Origin: Mycolicibacterium lacusdiani
GTDB lineage: Bacteria > Actinomycetota > Actinomycetes > Mycobacteriales > Mycobacteriaceae
Reading direction: 5' to 3'
Assembly (NCBI RefSeq): GCF_021916785.1
Contig: NZ_JAKCFC010000005.1
Coordinates: forward strand, 124,001 to 188,000
DNA length: 64,000 nucleotides
Numbering within the stretch: position 1 is the first letter of the stretch; each line of letters opens with the position of its first letter. This document shows positions 8,851 to 18,101 of the stretch, one piece after another. The notes below the pieces were generated by a model. It saw only the letters and a list, made by a program, of their open reading frames with translations. It was not told the origin of the DNA and did not search any database. Position numbers and translations under genes: made by a program.

Positions 8851-9174
8851 GTGGCCCTTCCCCAGTTGACCGACGAGCAGCGCGCGGCAGCGTTGGAGAA
8901 GGCTGCTGCCGCACGTCGAGCGCGAGCCGAACTAAAGGATCGACTCAAGCGCGGCGGCACCAACCTCAAGCAGGTTCTCAAGGACGCCGAGACCGACGAG
9001 GTCTTGGGCAAGATGAAGGTCTCCGCATTGCTGGAGGCCCTGCCCAAGGTCGGCAAGGTCAAGGCTCAGGAGATCATGACCGAGCTGGAGATCGCTCCGA
9101 CCCGCCGCCTGCGCGGCCTCGGCGATCGTCAGCGCAAGGCCCTCCTGGAGAAGTTCGACTTCACCAGCGATTAG
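8851..9174 (+). CDS. mihF: Mycobacterial integration host factor (nucleoid-associated protein)
   Basis: A 107-aa DNA-binding protein, the actinobacterial IHF, which compacts DNA and affects transcription broadly. The sequence is Lys/Arg-rich with an N-terminal helix (LTDEQRAAALEKAAAARRAR) and a C-terminal helix-turn-helix-type DNA-binding region around LEALPKVGKVKAQEIM and RRLRGLGDRQRKALLEKF. GTG 8851 is chosen because GGAGG precedes it and the product matches the 105-aa mature form rather than longer older annotations of the tuberculosis gene. It heads the gmk-rpoZ-coaBC run. Confidence 0.95.
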   Translation: MALPQLTDEQRAAALEKAAAARRARAELKDRLKRGGTNLKQVLKDAETDEVLGKMKVSALLEALPKVGKVKAQEIMTELEIAPTRRLRGLGDRQRKALLEKFDFTSD

Positions 9175-9210
9175 GCATTACGTGTACGCCGGCCGAGGGG
9201 CCGGACGGCC

Positions 9211-9765
9211 ATGACACGCGTCGTGGTGCTGTCCGGTCCCTCTGCTGTCGGTAAGTCCAGCGTCGTGCGATGTCTGCGCGAACGGATCCCCGACCTGCAC
9301 TTCAGCGTCTCCGCCACCACCAGGTCCCCGCGGCCGGGTGAGGTGGACGGCGTCGACTACGCCTTCGTCACCCCCGATCGGTTCCAGCAACTGATCGACG
9401 ACGGCGAACTCCTCGAGTGGGCCGACATCCATGGCGGCCTGCATCGCTCGGGCACGCCGGCCCGACCCGTCCGAGAGGCCGCCCGCGCCGGGCGCCCCGT
9501 GCTGATCGAGGTCGACCTTGCCGGGGCGCAGGCGGTCAAGAAGGCGATGCCCGAGGCGGTATCGGTCTTCCTGGCTCCACCCAGCTGGGACGCCCTGGAG
9601 AGCCGACTCGTCGGCCGCGGCACCGAGACTCCGGAGGTCATGGCCCGCCGACTCGACACCGCGCGAGCCGAACTGGCCGCCCAGGACAGCTTCGACACGG
9701 TCGTCGTCAACGCTGAATTGGAGTCGGCGTGCGCTGAATTGGTATCCTTGCTGGTGGGCCGTTGA
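9211..9765 (+). CDS. gmk: Guanylate kinase
   Basis: A 184-aa kinase that phosphorylates GMP to GDP. The P-loop GPSAVGKSS is at residues 9-17, followed by the GMP-binding VSATTRSPRPGEVDGVDY and the ALESRLVGRGTE lid. It is a little shorter than the usual 190-210 residues because it starts right at the P-loop strand; no in-frame upstream start was evident. The gene lies 36 bp after mihF and before rpoZ, the common mycobacterial order. Confidence 0.95.
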   Translation: MTRVVVLSGPSAVGKSSVVRCLRERIPDLHFSVSATTRSPRPGEVDGVDYAFVTPDRFQQLIDDGELLEWADIHGGLHRSGTPARPVREAARAGRPVLIEVDLAGAQAVKKAMPEAVSVFLAPPSWDALESRLVGRGTETPEVMARRLDTARAELAAQDSFDTVVVNAELESACAELVSLLVGR

Positions 9766-9854
9766 CCGTCCGGGCGCCTGAACGTGTTGGAGAGGCCGCC
9801 GGACAAGCCCATCAGACATCCAGCAGCTACTCCGAAACACCGGGAGATTTCTTC

Positions 9855-10151
9855 GTGAGCAACCCTGTCGAGAGCCTCGACTCCGACGCCGCCACCGCCT
9901 ACGACACGCCGCTGGGCATCACCAACCCACCCATCGACGAGCTGCTCGACCGCGCGTCGAGCAAGTACGCGCTGGTCATCTACGCCGCCAAGCGCGCGCG
10001 CCAGATCAACGACTACTACAACCAGCTCGGCGACGGCATCCTCGAATACGTCGGCCCGCTCGTCGAGCCGGGTCTGCAGGAGAAGCCGCTGTCGATCGCC
10101 ATGCGCGAGATCCACGCCGACCTCCTCGAGCACACCGAGGGCGGCGAGTAG
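9855..10151 (+). CDS. rpoZ: RNA polymerase omega subunit
   Basis: A 98-aa omega subunit that helps assemble and stabilise the beta' subunit. The conserved core reads YDTPLGITNPPIDELLDR, then SKYALVIYAAKRARQIND and the C-terminal AMREIHADLLEH. The frame is open back to 9762, overlapping gmk, but GTG 9855 is chosen because GGAG sits 8 nt upstream and the product then matches the 110-aa mycobacterial protein in layout. The variable N-terminal 15-20 residues are typical. Confidence 0.95.
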   Translation: MSNPVESLDSDAATAYDTPLGITNPPIDELLDRASSKYALVIYAAKRARQINDYYNQLGDGILEYVGPLVEPGLQEKPLSIAMREIHADLLEHTEGGE

Positions 10152-10181
10152 CGGCCAGCGGCGGGGTCCCGGGCGAGCGAA

Positions 10182-11435
10182 ATGACTGAGCGCAAGCAGA
10201 TCATCGTCGGCGTCGCCGGGGGCATCGCCGCGTACAAGGCGTGCACCCTGGTGCGCCAGCTCTCCGAGGCCGGGCACTCCGTTCGCGTCGTGCCCACCGA
10301 CTCCGCGCTGAAGTTCGTCGGCGCCGCGACGTTCGAGGCGCTCTCCGGCAACCCGGTCCGCACCACGGTCTTCGAGAACGTCGACGAGGTGCTGCACGTC
10401 CGCATCGGCCAGGAGGCCGACCTCGTGGTCGTGGCACCGGCGACCGCGGACCTGATCGCACGCGCAGCCTCCGGCCGCGCCGACGACCTGCTGACCGCCA
10501 CACTGCTGACCGCGCGGTGCCCGGTGCTCTTCGCCCCGGCGATGCACACCGAGATGTGGCACCACCCCGCCACCGTCGACAACGTGGCGACGCTGCGGCG
10601 TCGGGGTGCCATCGTGCTGGAACCGGCCGCGGGCAGGCTCACCGGTGCCGACAGCGGCTCCGGGCGCCTCCCCGAAGCCGAGGAGATCAGCACCTTTGCC
10701 CAGCTGCTGCTCGAGCGACCCGACGCGCTGCCCTACGACCTGTCCGGGGTGAAGGTTCTCGTCAGCGCCGGTGGCACCCGTGAGCAGATCGACCCTGTGC
10801 GCTTCATCGGCAACCGCAGCTCCGGCAAGCAGGGATACGCGGTCGCGCGCGTCGCCGCCCAGCGCGGCGCCGACGTCACGCTGATTGCCGGCCACACCGC
10901 CGGCCTCGTCGACCCGGCCGGCGTCGAGGTCGTGCACATCGGCTCGGCGGACCAGCTGAACGACGCGGTGTCCAAGCACGCCCCCGAGTCGCACGTCCTG
11001 GTGATGGCGGCGGCGGTCGCCGACTTCCGGCCGACGCACGTTGCGACCAGCAAGATCAAGAAGTCGCACGAGCCAGGCCACGCCTCCGACGCACCCGCGA
11101 TCGAACTCACGCGCACCGAGGACGTTCTCGCCGCCGCCGTACGGGCGCGGACGGACGGGCAACTGCCCAACATGAAGGCCATCGTCGGCTTCGCGGCCGA
11201 GACGGGCGACGCCAACGGCGACGTGCTGTTCCACGCCAGGGCCAAGCTCGCGCGCAAGGGCTGCGATCTGCTGGTCGTCAACGCGGTCGGCGAGGGCCGC
11301 GCCTTCGAAGTCGACAACAACGACGGATGGCTCCTGTCGGCCGACGGCAACGAGGTCGCGTTGGAGCACGGTTCGAAGACCCTGATGGCCAGCCGTATCG
11401 TGGACGCGATCGGAGCATTCCTGCGCCTGGGGTGA
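10182..11435 (+). CDS. coaBC: Bifunctional phosphopantothenoylcysteine decarboxylase/phosphopantothenate-cysteine ligase
   Basis: A 417-aa fusion enzyme of coenzyme A synthesis: CoaB joins cysteine to phosphopantothenate and CoaC decarboxylates the product. The N-terminal flavoprotein domain begins IIVGVAGGIAAYKAC and has the loop PAMHTEMW, where many other bacteria have Asn in place of His. The C-terminal ligase domain begins near residue 189 with VLVSAGGTREQIDPVRFIGN and has the KIKK substrate motif. Start ATG 10182 lies 30 bp after rpoZ. Confidence 0.96.
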   Translation: MTERKQIIVGVAGGIAAYKACTLVRQLSEAGHSVRVVPTDSALKFVGAATFEALSGNPVRTTVFENVDEVLHVRIGQEADLVVVAPATADLIARAASGRADDLLTATLLTARCPVLFAPAMHTEMWHHPATVDNVATLRRRGAIVLEPAAGRLTGADSGSGRLPEAEEISTFAQLLLERPDALPYDLSGVKVLVSAGGTREQIDPVRFIGNRSSGKQGYAVARVAAQRGADVTLIAGHTAGLVDPAGVEVVHIGSADQLNDAVSKHAPESHVLVMAAAVADFRPTHVATSKIKKSHEPGHASDAPAIELTRTEDVLAAAVRARTDGQLPNMKAIVGFAAETGDANGDVLFHARAKLARKGCDLLVVNAVGEGRAFEVDNNDGWLLSADGNEVALEHGSKTLMASRIVDAIGAFLRLG

Positions 11436-11508
11436 CGCGCGCACTCCGCGGCCTGAGTGCAAGGGTTGCGCGCGCATGGGTTGCACGCTTGCCTACAACT
11501 GACGGCTA

Positions 11509-11514
11509 TATCAT
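11509..11514 (+). promoter_or_regulatory. Candidate -10 box (TATCAT) for metK
   Basis: TATCAT fits TANNNT and lies 33 nt before the metK start. Transcription from near 11521 would give a leader of about 27 nt that includes the GGAGAGGG ribosome site. TTGCAC at 11481 is the only -35-like hexamer, with a long 22-bp spacer. Confidence 0.35.
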
Positions 11515-11547
11515 TCGCATGACTAAGCAATGGAGAGGGACTACACC

Positions 11548-12756
11548 GTGAGCAAAGCTCGGCTGTTTACCAGTGAGTCGGTAACCGAGGGCCACCCCGA
11601 CAAGATCTGTGACGCGATCAGCGACTCCGTGCTCGACGCTCTGCTCGCGCAGGACCCGAAGTCTCGCGTCGCCGTCGAGACGCTGGTGACCACGGGCCAG
11701 GTGCACGTCGTCGGCGAGGTCACGACGATCGCCAAGGAGGCGTTCGCCGACATCACGAACACCGTGCGCGCCCGCATCCTCGACATCGGGTACGACTCGT
11801 CGGACAAGGGCTTCGACGGCGAGACCTGCGGCGTCAACATCGGCATCGGCGCCCAGTCACCCGACATCGCCCAGGGCGTCGACACCGCCCACGAGACCCG
11901 CGTCGAGGGCGGCGCCGACCCGCTGGACCTGCAGGGCGCAGGCGACCAGGGACTGATGTTCGGCTACGCCATCCGCGATACCCCCGAACTGATGCCGCTG
12001 CCGATCGCACTGGCGCACCGGCTGGCCCGCCGCCTCACCGAGGTGCGCAAGGACGGCGTCCTTGACTACCTGCGTCCCGACGGCAAGACCCAGGTCACCG
12101 TGCAGTACGACGGCGTCACCCCGGTCCGGCTCGACACCGTCGTACTGTCCACGCAGCACGCCGAGGGCACCGATCTCGACGCCACCCTGGCGCCGGACAT
12201 CCGCGAGAAGGTCGTCAACACCGTCCTCGCCGACCTGAATCACGCCACGCTGGACACCTCGGACTTCCGCCTGCTGGTCAACCCCACCGGCAAGTTCGTC
12301 CTCGGCGGCCCCATGGGCGACGCCGGGCTGACCGGCCGCAAGATCATCGTCGACACCTACGGCGGCTGGGCCCGCCACGGCGGCGGCGCGTTCTCCGGCA
12401 AGGATCCCTCGAAGGTCGACCGCTCGGCTGCCTACGCGATGCGCTGGGTGGCCAAGAACGTCGTCGCCGCAGGCCTCGCCGAGCGCGTCGAGGTCCAGGT
12501 TGCCTACGCCATCGGCAAGGCTGCCCCGGTCGGACTGTTCGTCGAGACCTTCGGCACCGAGACCGTCGACCCGGAGCGCATCGAGAAGGCCATCACGTCG
12601 GTGTTCGACCTGCGCCCCGGTGCGATCGTGCGCGACCTCGATCTGCTGCGCCCGATCTACGCGCCGACCGCCGCGTACGGCCACTTCGGTCGCACCGACA
12701 TCGACCTGCCCTGGGAGCGGACCGACAAGGTCGAAGACCTCAAGGCCTCGGTCTAG
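11548..12756 (+). CDS. metK: S-adenosylmethionine synthetase
   Basis: A 402-aa enzyme that makes SAM from methionine and ATP. Signature motifs are present: FTSESVTEGHPDKICD at the start, GAGDQGLMFGYA near residue 133, and GGGAFSGKDPSKVDRSAAY near residue 285. An ATG at 11530 is in frame, but GTG 11548 is preferred: GGAGAGGG lies 7 nt before it, whereas the ATG lies before that ribosome site, and the product then starts close to RLFTSES as in M. tuberculosis. It is followed by a strong hairpin. Confidence 0.96.
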   Translation: MSKARLFTSESVTEGHPDKICDAISDSVLDALLAQDPKSRVAVETLVTTGQVHVVGEVTTIAKEAFADITNTVRARILDIGYDSSDKGFDGETCGVNIGIGAQSPDIAQGVDTAHETRVEGGADPLDLQGAGDQGLMFGYAIRDTPELMPLPIALAHRLARRLTEVRKDGVLDYLRPDGKTQVTVQYDGVTPVRLDTVVLSTQHAEGTDLDATLAPDIREKVVNTVLADLNHATLDTSDFRLLVNPTGKFVLGGPMGDAGLTGRKIIVDTYGGWARHGGGAFSGKDPSKVDRSAAYAMRWVAKNVVAAGLAERVEVQVAYAIGKAAPVGLFVETFGTETVDPERIEKAITSVFDLRPGAIVRDLDLLRPIYAPTAAYGHFGRTDIDLPWERTDKVEDLKASV

Positions 12757-12786
12757 CACCCCGGCCCAGACACCGAACGCACGCAG

Positions 12787-12817
12787 CGGCCCCCATTCCC
12801 AAGCGGAATGGGGGCCG
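12787..12817 (+). terminator. Strong hairpin after metK
   Basis: A perfect 13-bp GC-rich stem (left arm 12787-12799, right arm 12805-12817) closes a 5-nt CAAGC loop 30 bp after metK. No T-run follows, as is common for mycobacterial terminators. It separates the housekeeping run from the amidase gene. Confidence 0.7.
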
Positions 12818-12866
12818 ACTGCGCTTCGTGGGGCGCGAGGGCGGCGCTTCCACCAGGATGGTGGTC

Positions 12867-13880
12867 ATGGACCAGGTGACCTTCATTCCCACGACGGACC
12901 AGCTGACCTACACCTTCGGCGGTGCGGCCCCGGTGCTGCGCGTCAAGCCGGGCACCGTGCTGTCGCTGTGGACCGAGGACGCCTACGGCGGGCGGATCAC
13001 CAGCCGCGACGACGTCGCGAGCACCGCGTTGAACACCGAGGACCTCAATCCGCAGACGGGACCGTTCTGGATCGAGGGCGCCGAACCCGGCGACACGCTC
13101 GCCGTGCACCTGGTCGACCTCACCCCGGCGCGGACGTGGGGCGCCTCCACGCTGATCCCATTCTTCGGCGGCCTCACCAGCATCCCCGTCAGCCCGACGC
13201 TGCAGGACCCGCTGCCCGAGCGCACGTACGTCTACGACTACGACGCCGGCACGCACACCGTCGGCTTCAACGCCCAGGCGAGCGACTTCTCGGTGCGGCT
13301 GCCCGCCAACCCGATGCTGGGCACGGTGGGCGTCGCCCCCGGCCGCCGCGAAGTGCGGACGTCGCTGGTGCCGAGCGACTTCGGCGGCAACATGGACACC
13401 CCGGAGATGACCGCGGGCGCCACCTGCTACCTGCGGGTCAACGTGGAGGGAGCCCTGTTCTCGCTCGGTGACGGCCACTACCGGCAGGGCGAGGGCGAGT
13501 CGTGCGGCACCGCAGTCGAGGGTGCGATGCACGTGACGGCGATCGTCGACCTGGTCAAGGGCGGCGGTCCGGCATGGCCGCGGCTGGAGACCGACACGCA
13601 TCTGATGTGCATTGGATCCGGGCGGCCGCTCGAGGAGGCGTGGCGCGCCAGCCAGGTCGAGATGATCGGCTGGCTGGGGGAGTTGTACGGGCTCGACCGG
13701 CTCGACGCCTATCAGCTGCTGACCCAGATCTCACAGGTGCCGATCGCCAACGTCGTCGACACGAATTACAGCGCCGTCACCAAGATCGACAAGCGGCTGC
13801 TGCCGCCCGCACCCGCCTACGCCGGTCTGCACGCCGAACTACGCGGCGCCGCAAGCTCACTGGGCTCCATCAACTACTGA
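12867..13880 (+). CDS. Acetamidase/formamidase family protein
   Basis: A 337-aa member of the FmdA/AmdA amidase family, which hydrolyses short-chain amides to ammonia and an acid in the cytoplasm. Family landmarks are the early beta-rich domain with VKPGTVLSLWTEDAYGG, the WGASTLIPFFGG segment, and NMDTPEMTAGATCYLRVNVEGALFSLGDGH, which in this family carries metal and active-site residues. ATG 12867 is chosen over ATG 12858 because AGGA lies 8 nt before it. The gene follows the metK hairpin and is 15 bp from an SDR gene, probably co-transcribed. The exact amide is unknown. Confidence 0.85.
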   Translation: MDQVTFIPTTDQLTYTFGGAAPVLRVKPGTVLSLWTEDAYGGRITSRDDVASTALNTEDLNPQTGPFWIEGAEPGDTLAVHLVDLTPARTWGASTLIPFFGGLTSIPVSPTLQDPLPERTYVYDYDAGTHTVGFNAQASDFSVRLPANPMLGTVGVAPGRREVRTSLVPSDFGGNMDTPEMTAGATCYLRVNVEGALFSLGDGHYRQGEGESCGTAVEGAMHVTAIVDLVKGGGPAWPRLETDTHLMCIGSGRPLEEAWRASQVEMIGWLGELYGLDRLDAYQLLTQISQVPIANVVDTNYSAVTKIDKRLLPPAPAYAGLHAELRGAASSLGSINY

Positions 13881-13895
13881 TCGGAACGGACGACC

Positions 13896-14657
13896 ATGGA
13901 TCTGGGACTCGCAGGCAAGCGCTTCCTCGTCACCGGGGGCACCCGCGGCATCGGACGGGCCGTCGTCGACGGTCTACTGGCCGAGGGTGCCGCAGTCGCC
14001 TACTGCGCCCGCACCCCCGACGCGGTGGCGACCGCCCAGACGGAGTTGGCCGCCACGGGGTCGACCGTCATCGGCAGCGCCGTCGACGTCGGGGACCGCA
14101 CGGCGCTCGCGGAGTGGGTGGCCGCCAGCGCTGCGGCGCTCGGCGGCATCGACGGCGTGGTGGCGAACGTCAGCGCCCTGGCCATCCCCGCCAACGCGGA
14201 GAACTGGCGCACGAGTTTCGACGTCGACCTGATGGGCACCGTGGGCCTGGTGGAGGCGGCGCTACCGCACCTGCTAAAGAGCGGATGCGGTTCGATCGTC
14301 ACCATCTCCAGCGTGTCAGGACGCGAGATCGACTTCGCCGCAGGGCCGTACGGGACCATGAAGGCCGCCATCATCCACTACACCCAGGGCCTGGCGCTCG
14401 ACCTCGCGGGCAAGGGCGTCCGCGCCAACACCGTCAGCCCCGGCAACACCTACTTCCCGGGTGGGGTATGGCCGTCCATCGAGCGCGACGACCCCGAACT
14501 CTTCGCGACCGCGCTCGGCCTCAACCCCACCGGGCGCATGGCAACCCCCGGCGAGGTCGCGAATGCCGTTGTCTTCCTGAGCAGTTCGGCCGCCAGCTTC
14601 ATCACCGGCACCAACCTCCTGGTCGACGGCGCGCTCACCCGCGGCGTGCAGTTCTAG
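13896..14657 (+). CDS. Short-chain dehydrogenase/reductase
   Basis: A 253-aa classical SDR oxidoreductase using NAD(P)H. The cofactor motif TGGTRGIG is at residues 12-19, the catalytic Ser lies in ISSVSG, the YxxxK pair is YGTMK near residue 151, and the C-terminal GTNLLVDGALTRG is typical. Substrate is not evident. It follows the amidase by 15 bp and its stop shares a CTAG palindrome with the converging monooxygenase stop. Confidence 0.9.
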   Translation: MDLGLAGKRFLVTGGTRGIGRAVVDGLLAEGAAVAYCARTPDAVATAQTELAATGSTVIGSAVDVGDRTALAEWVAASAAALGGIDGVVANVSALAIPANAENWRTSFDVDLMGTVGLVEAALPHLLKSGCGSIVTISSVSGREIDFAAGPYGTMKAAIIHYTQGLALDLAGKGVRANTVSPGNTYFPGGVWPSIERDDPELFATALGLNPTGRMATPGEVANAVVFLSSSAASFITGTNLLVDGALTRGVQF

Positions 14658-16147
14658 GCGCTGAACGAATAGTCCCGCAGCGGGAAGCGGCGACTGCGCA
14701 GATAGGCCTCGAACGTGGTGGCGGGCCGCAGCGGGACGTCGCCGTTGCGGTCGAAGTAGTAGCTGTTGGCCTTGCTGCAGCTTTCCTGCCAGAAGATCTG
14801 GCGGTGCCGCTTGCGCATCATCTCGGCGAAGTAGCGGTCGTTGGCCTCCTGCGACACCTCGACGCGCGACGCCGACTGGTGCGCGGCCTGCGACAGGCAC
14901 CGCACGATGTGGCGGGTCTGCGCCTCGATCAACGCGAAGTAGGACGACCCGACGTAGCCGTACGGGCCCATGACGGAGAAGAAATTCGGGAACCCCGGGA
15001 TGCTGACGCCCTCGTAGGCCTGCATCCGATTGCGTTCCCAGTAGTCCGCCAGTTCCACGCCGCCGCTGCCGGTGACGTCGAACGTCACCGCGTCGACGTC
15101 CATCACCTTGAAACCGGTGGCAAGGATCAGCACGTCGACCTCATGGGTGGTGCCGTCGGCGGTCGTGACGCCCGACGGCGTGACCTCCCGGATGGGCTCG
15201 GTGACCAGGTCCACGTTCTCGCGGTTGTACGTCGACAGGTAGGTGTTGTGGAACCCCGGCCGCTTGCAGCCGACGGCGTACCGCGGGGTCAGCTTGTCCC
15301 GGGTGACCGGATCGTGCACCTCGCGCTTCAGATACGCCCGGCACAGCCGCTCCGCGCGGTCGGCCAGCGGGAACACGGTGTAGTACTGCGCGGAGATCGG
15401 GAACGTCAGTTCCACGTAGGCCTGGCTGATCAGCCGGTGCAGGGTCTTGCCGCCGGGAATCCGCATGGCCAGGCGCGCCGCCGCGGGCAGCGGGACGTCG
15501 AACTTGGGCAGGCACCAGATCGGCGTGCGCTGAAAGACCGCGAGGTGCTCCACCTTCGGCGCGATCTCGGGAATCACCTGCACGGCCGAGGCGCCGGTGC
15601 CGATGATGGCGACCCGCTTGCCCGACAGGTCCTGGGTGTGGTCCCAGCGCGCGGTGTGCATGGTGACGCCTGCGAAGGTGTCGACGCCGTCGATGTCGGG
15701 CAGCTTGGGCACGGTGAGCACGCCGCTGGCGTTGACGAGGAAGCGTGCCGTCAGTGACCCGGCGTGGTGATTCCCGCCGGACGCCAGATCCACCCGCCAC
15801 AGGTCGTTCTCGTCGTCGAAAACCGCCGCGGTGACGTGCGTGTCGAAGCGAATCCGGCGGCGCAGCCCGTACTTGTCCACGCACCGGTCGGCGTAACCCT
15901 TGAGTTCGCCGCCCTTGGCGTATGTGCGCGACCAGTCGGTGCTCTGCTCGAACGAGAACTGGTAGGAGAACGACGGGATGTCCACCCCGATGCCGGGATA
16001 GGTGTTCCAGTACCAGGTTCCGCCGGGCTCGGCGCCGGCCTCCAGGATGACGTAGTCGTGCAGACCCGCCCGGTCCAGGGCGATGGCCGCGCCGATGCCC
16101 GAGAACCCTGCGCCGACGATGATCGTGTGATGGTCGGGCGTGGTCAT
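14654..16147 (-). CDS. Flavin-containing (Baeyer-Villiger type) monooxygenase
   Basis: A 497-aa FAD/NADPH monooxygenase. Two Rossmann motifs are seen: GAGFSGIG at residues 12-19 for FAD and GTGASA near residue 183 for NADPH. The Baeyer-Villiger fingerprint FxGxxxHxxxW is present as FAGVTMHTARW. It would insert oxygen next to a ketone or oxidise a heteroatom; the substrate is unknown. It is the last gene of a minus-strand run with two esterases, overlapping the previous one by ATGA. An ester made by a Baeyer-Villiger reaction could be cleaved by those esterases (inference). The position matches Rv1393c. Confidence 0.9.
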   Translation of the reverse strand: MTTPDHHTIIVGAGFSGIGAAIALDRAGLHDYVILEAGAEPGGTWYWNTYPGIGVDIPSFSYQFSFEQSTDWSRTYAKGGELKGYADRCVDKYGLRRRIRFDTHVTAAVFDDENDLWRVDLASGGNHHAGSLTARFLVNASGVLTVPKLPDIDGVDTFAGVTMHTARWDHTQDLSGKRVAIIGTGASAVQVIPEIAPKVEHLAVFQRTPIWCLPKFDVPLPAAARLAMRIPGGKTLHRLISQAYVELTFPISAQYYTVFPLADRAERLCRAYLKREVHDPVTRDKLTPRYAVGCKRPGFHNTYLSTYNRENVDLVTEPIREVTPSGVTTADGTTHEVDVLILATGFKVMDVDAVTFDVTGSGGVELADYWERNRMQAYEGVSIPGFPNFFSVMGPYGYVGSSYFALIEAQTRHIVRCLSQAAHQSASRVEVSQEANDRYFAEMMRKRHRQIFWQESCSKANSYYFDRNGDVPLRPATTFEAYLRSRRFPLRDYSFSA

Positions 16148-17142
16148 CGAGCGTCGCCTCCGGCCGGATGCAGCGCGGCCCGCAGTGCCGCGAGCCCGCG
16201 TTGGGTGGCCTCGGCCGCCGCGGGCGCCACCAACGCGAGGCTGACGAATCCGTGCACCATGGTGGGCTCATTGGACAGCTGAACGGAAACGCCTGCGGCG
16301 TCCAGCAATTCGGCGTACCTGCCGCCGTCGTCGCGCAGCGGATCGTGCTCGGCGGTGCCGATGTATGTGGGCGGCAGACCCGCCAGCGTTGCGGCGTTCG
16401 CGGGCGCGAGGTCGGTCGGCAGTGCGGCGGGATCGGTCATGTCCATCCCAGGCAGGTACCAGGTGAGGAAGGCCGCGGTCACGTCGCGGTTGAGGATCGG
16501 CGCGTCGGCGTTCTCGGTGAACGACGGCGCCGACAGGTCACCGACGGCCACGGGGTACCAGAGCAGTTGGAACGTCAGTGGCGGCCCGCCTGCGTCGCGT
16601 GCCCGCAACGCCATGACCGCGGCGAGGTTGCCGCCCGCGGAGTCGCCTGCCACGGCGATGCGTGCAGGGTCGCCGCCGAGTTCGGTCGCGTGGTCGGCGA
16701 CCCACTGCAGTGCGGCCCACGCATCCTCGACGCCCTCGGGGAAGGGATGCTCGGGCGCTAGGCGATAGTCGACCGACACGACGATGGTCTCGGCGCCGAC
16801 GGCGTGTGCGCGGGCGACGTGGTCGTGGGTGTCGAGATCGCCGATGCACCAGCCGCCACCGTGGAAGAACACGACGACGGGCAGGTCGGCGTGCTGGTCG
16901 ACCGGCGGCCAGTAGATGCGGACGGGCACGTCGGTCAGGTCCCCGTGACCGATGGTCCGAGCCTCGATGCGCAGGTCCGGCAGCATCTCCGGCGGCGGCT
17001 TGACGGCCCGGAACTTCTCGCGGGCCACGTCGACGCCGTCGGCGATCGTGAACTCCAGCGGCACCGCGTCCAGCACCATCTTCAGGATCGGGTCGATGTC
17101 GGGCCGCTGCCCGGGCGTCGTGCTCGCCGAGGTGTCCGTCAC
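16144..17142 (-). CDS. Alpha/beta-hydrolase esterase, HSL family (second of pair)
   Basis: A 332-aa carboxylesterase of the hormone-sensitive lipase family. The oxyanion-hole motif HGGGW, the nucleophile elbow GDSAGGN, the Asp in EHDPLRDDG and the His in MVHGF are all present in order. The frame is open further upstream to 17517, but that part overlaps the preceding esterase; GTG 17142, 5 nt after that gene's stop, gives the normal family length. It resembles the M. tuberculosis LipH/NlhH and LipI pair and may act on short-chain esters. Confidence 0.88.
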   Translation of the reverse strand: MTDTSASTTPGQRPDIDPILKMVLDAVPLEFTIADGVDVAREKFRAVKPPPEMLPDLRIEARTIGHGDLTDVPVRIYWPPVDQHADLPVVVFFHGGGWCIGDLDTHDHVARAHAVGAETIVVSVDYRLAPEHPFPEGVEDAWAALQWVADHATELGGDPARIAVAGDSAGGNLAAVMALRARDAGGPPLTFQLLWYPVAVGDLSAPSFTENADAPILNRDVTAAFLTWYLPGMDMTDPAALPTDLAPANAATLAGLPPTYIGTAEHDPLRDDGGRYAELLDAAGVSVQLSNEPTMVHGFVSLALVAPAAAEATQRGLAALRAALHPAGGDAR

Positions 17143-17147
17143 GGGTT

Positions 17148-18099
<952 letters not shown>

Positions 18100-18101
<2 letters not shown>

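Noticed and set aside
11436..11547. Possible SAM riboswitch before metK
   Set aside because: The leader is at most about 110 nt with no recognisable SAM-I or SAM-IV core; only a simple promoter and ribosome site are seen.
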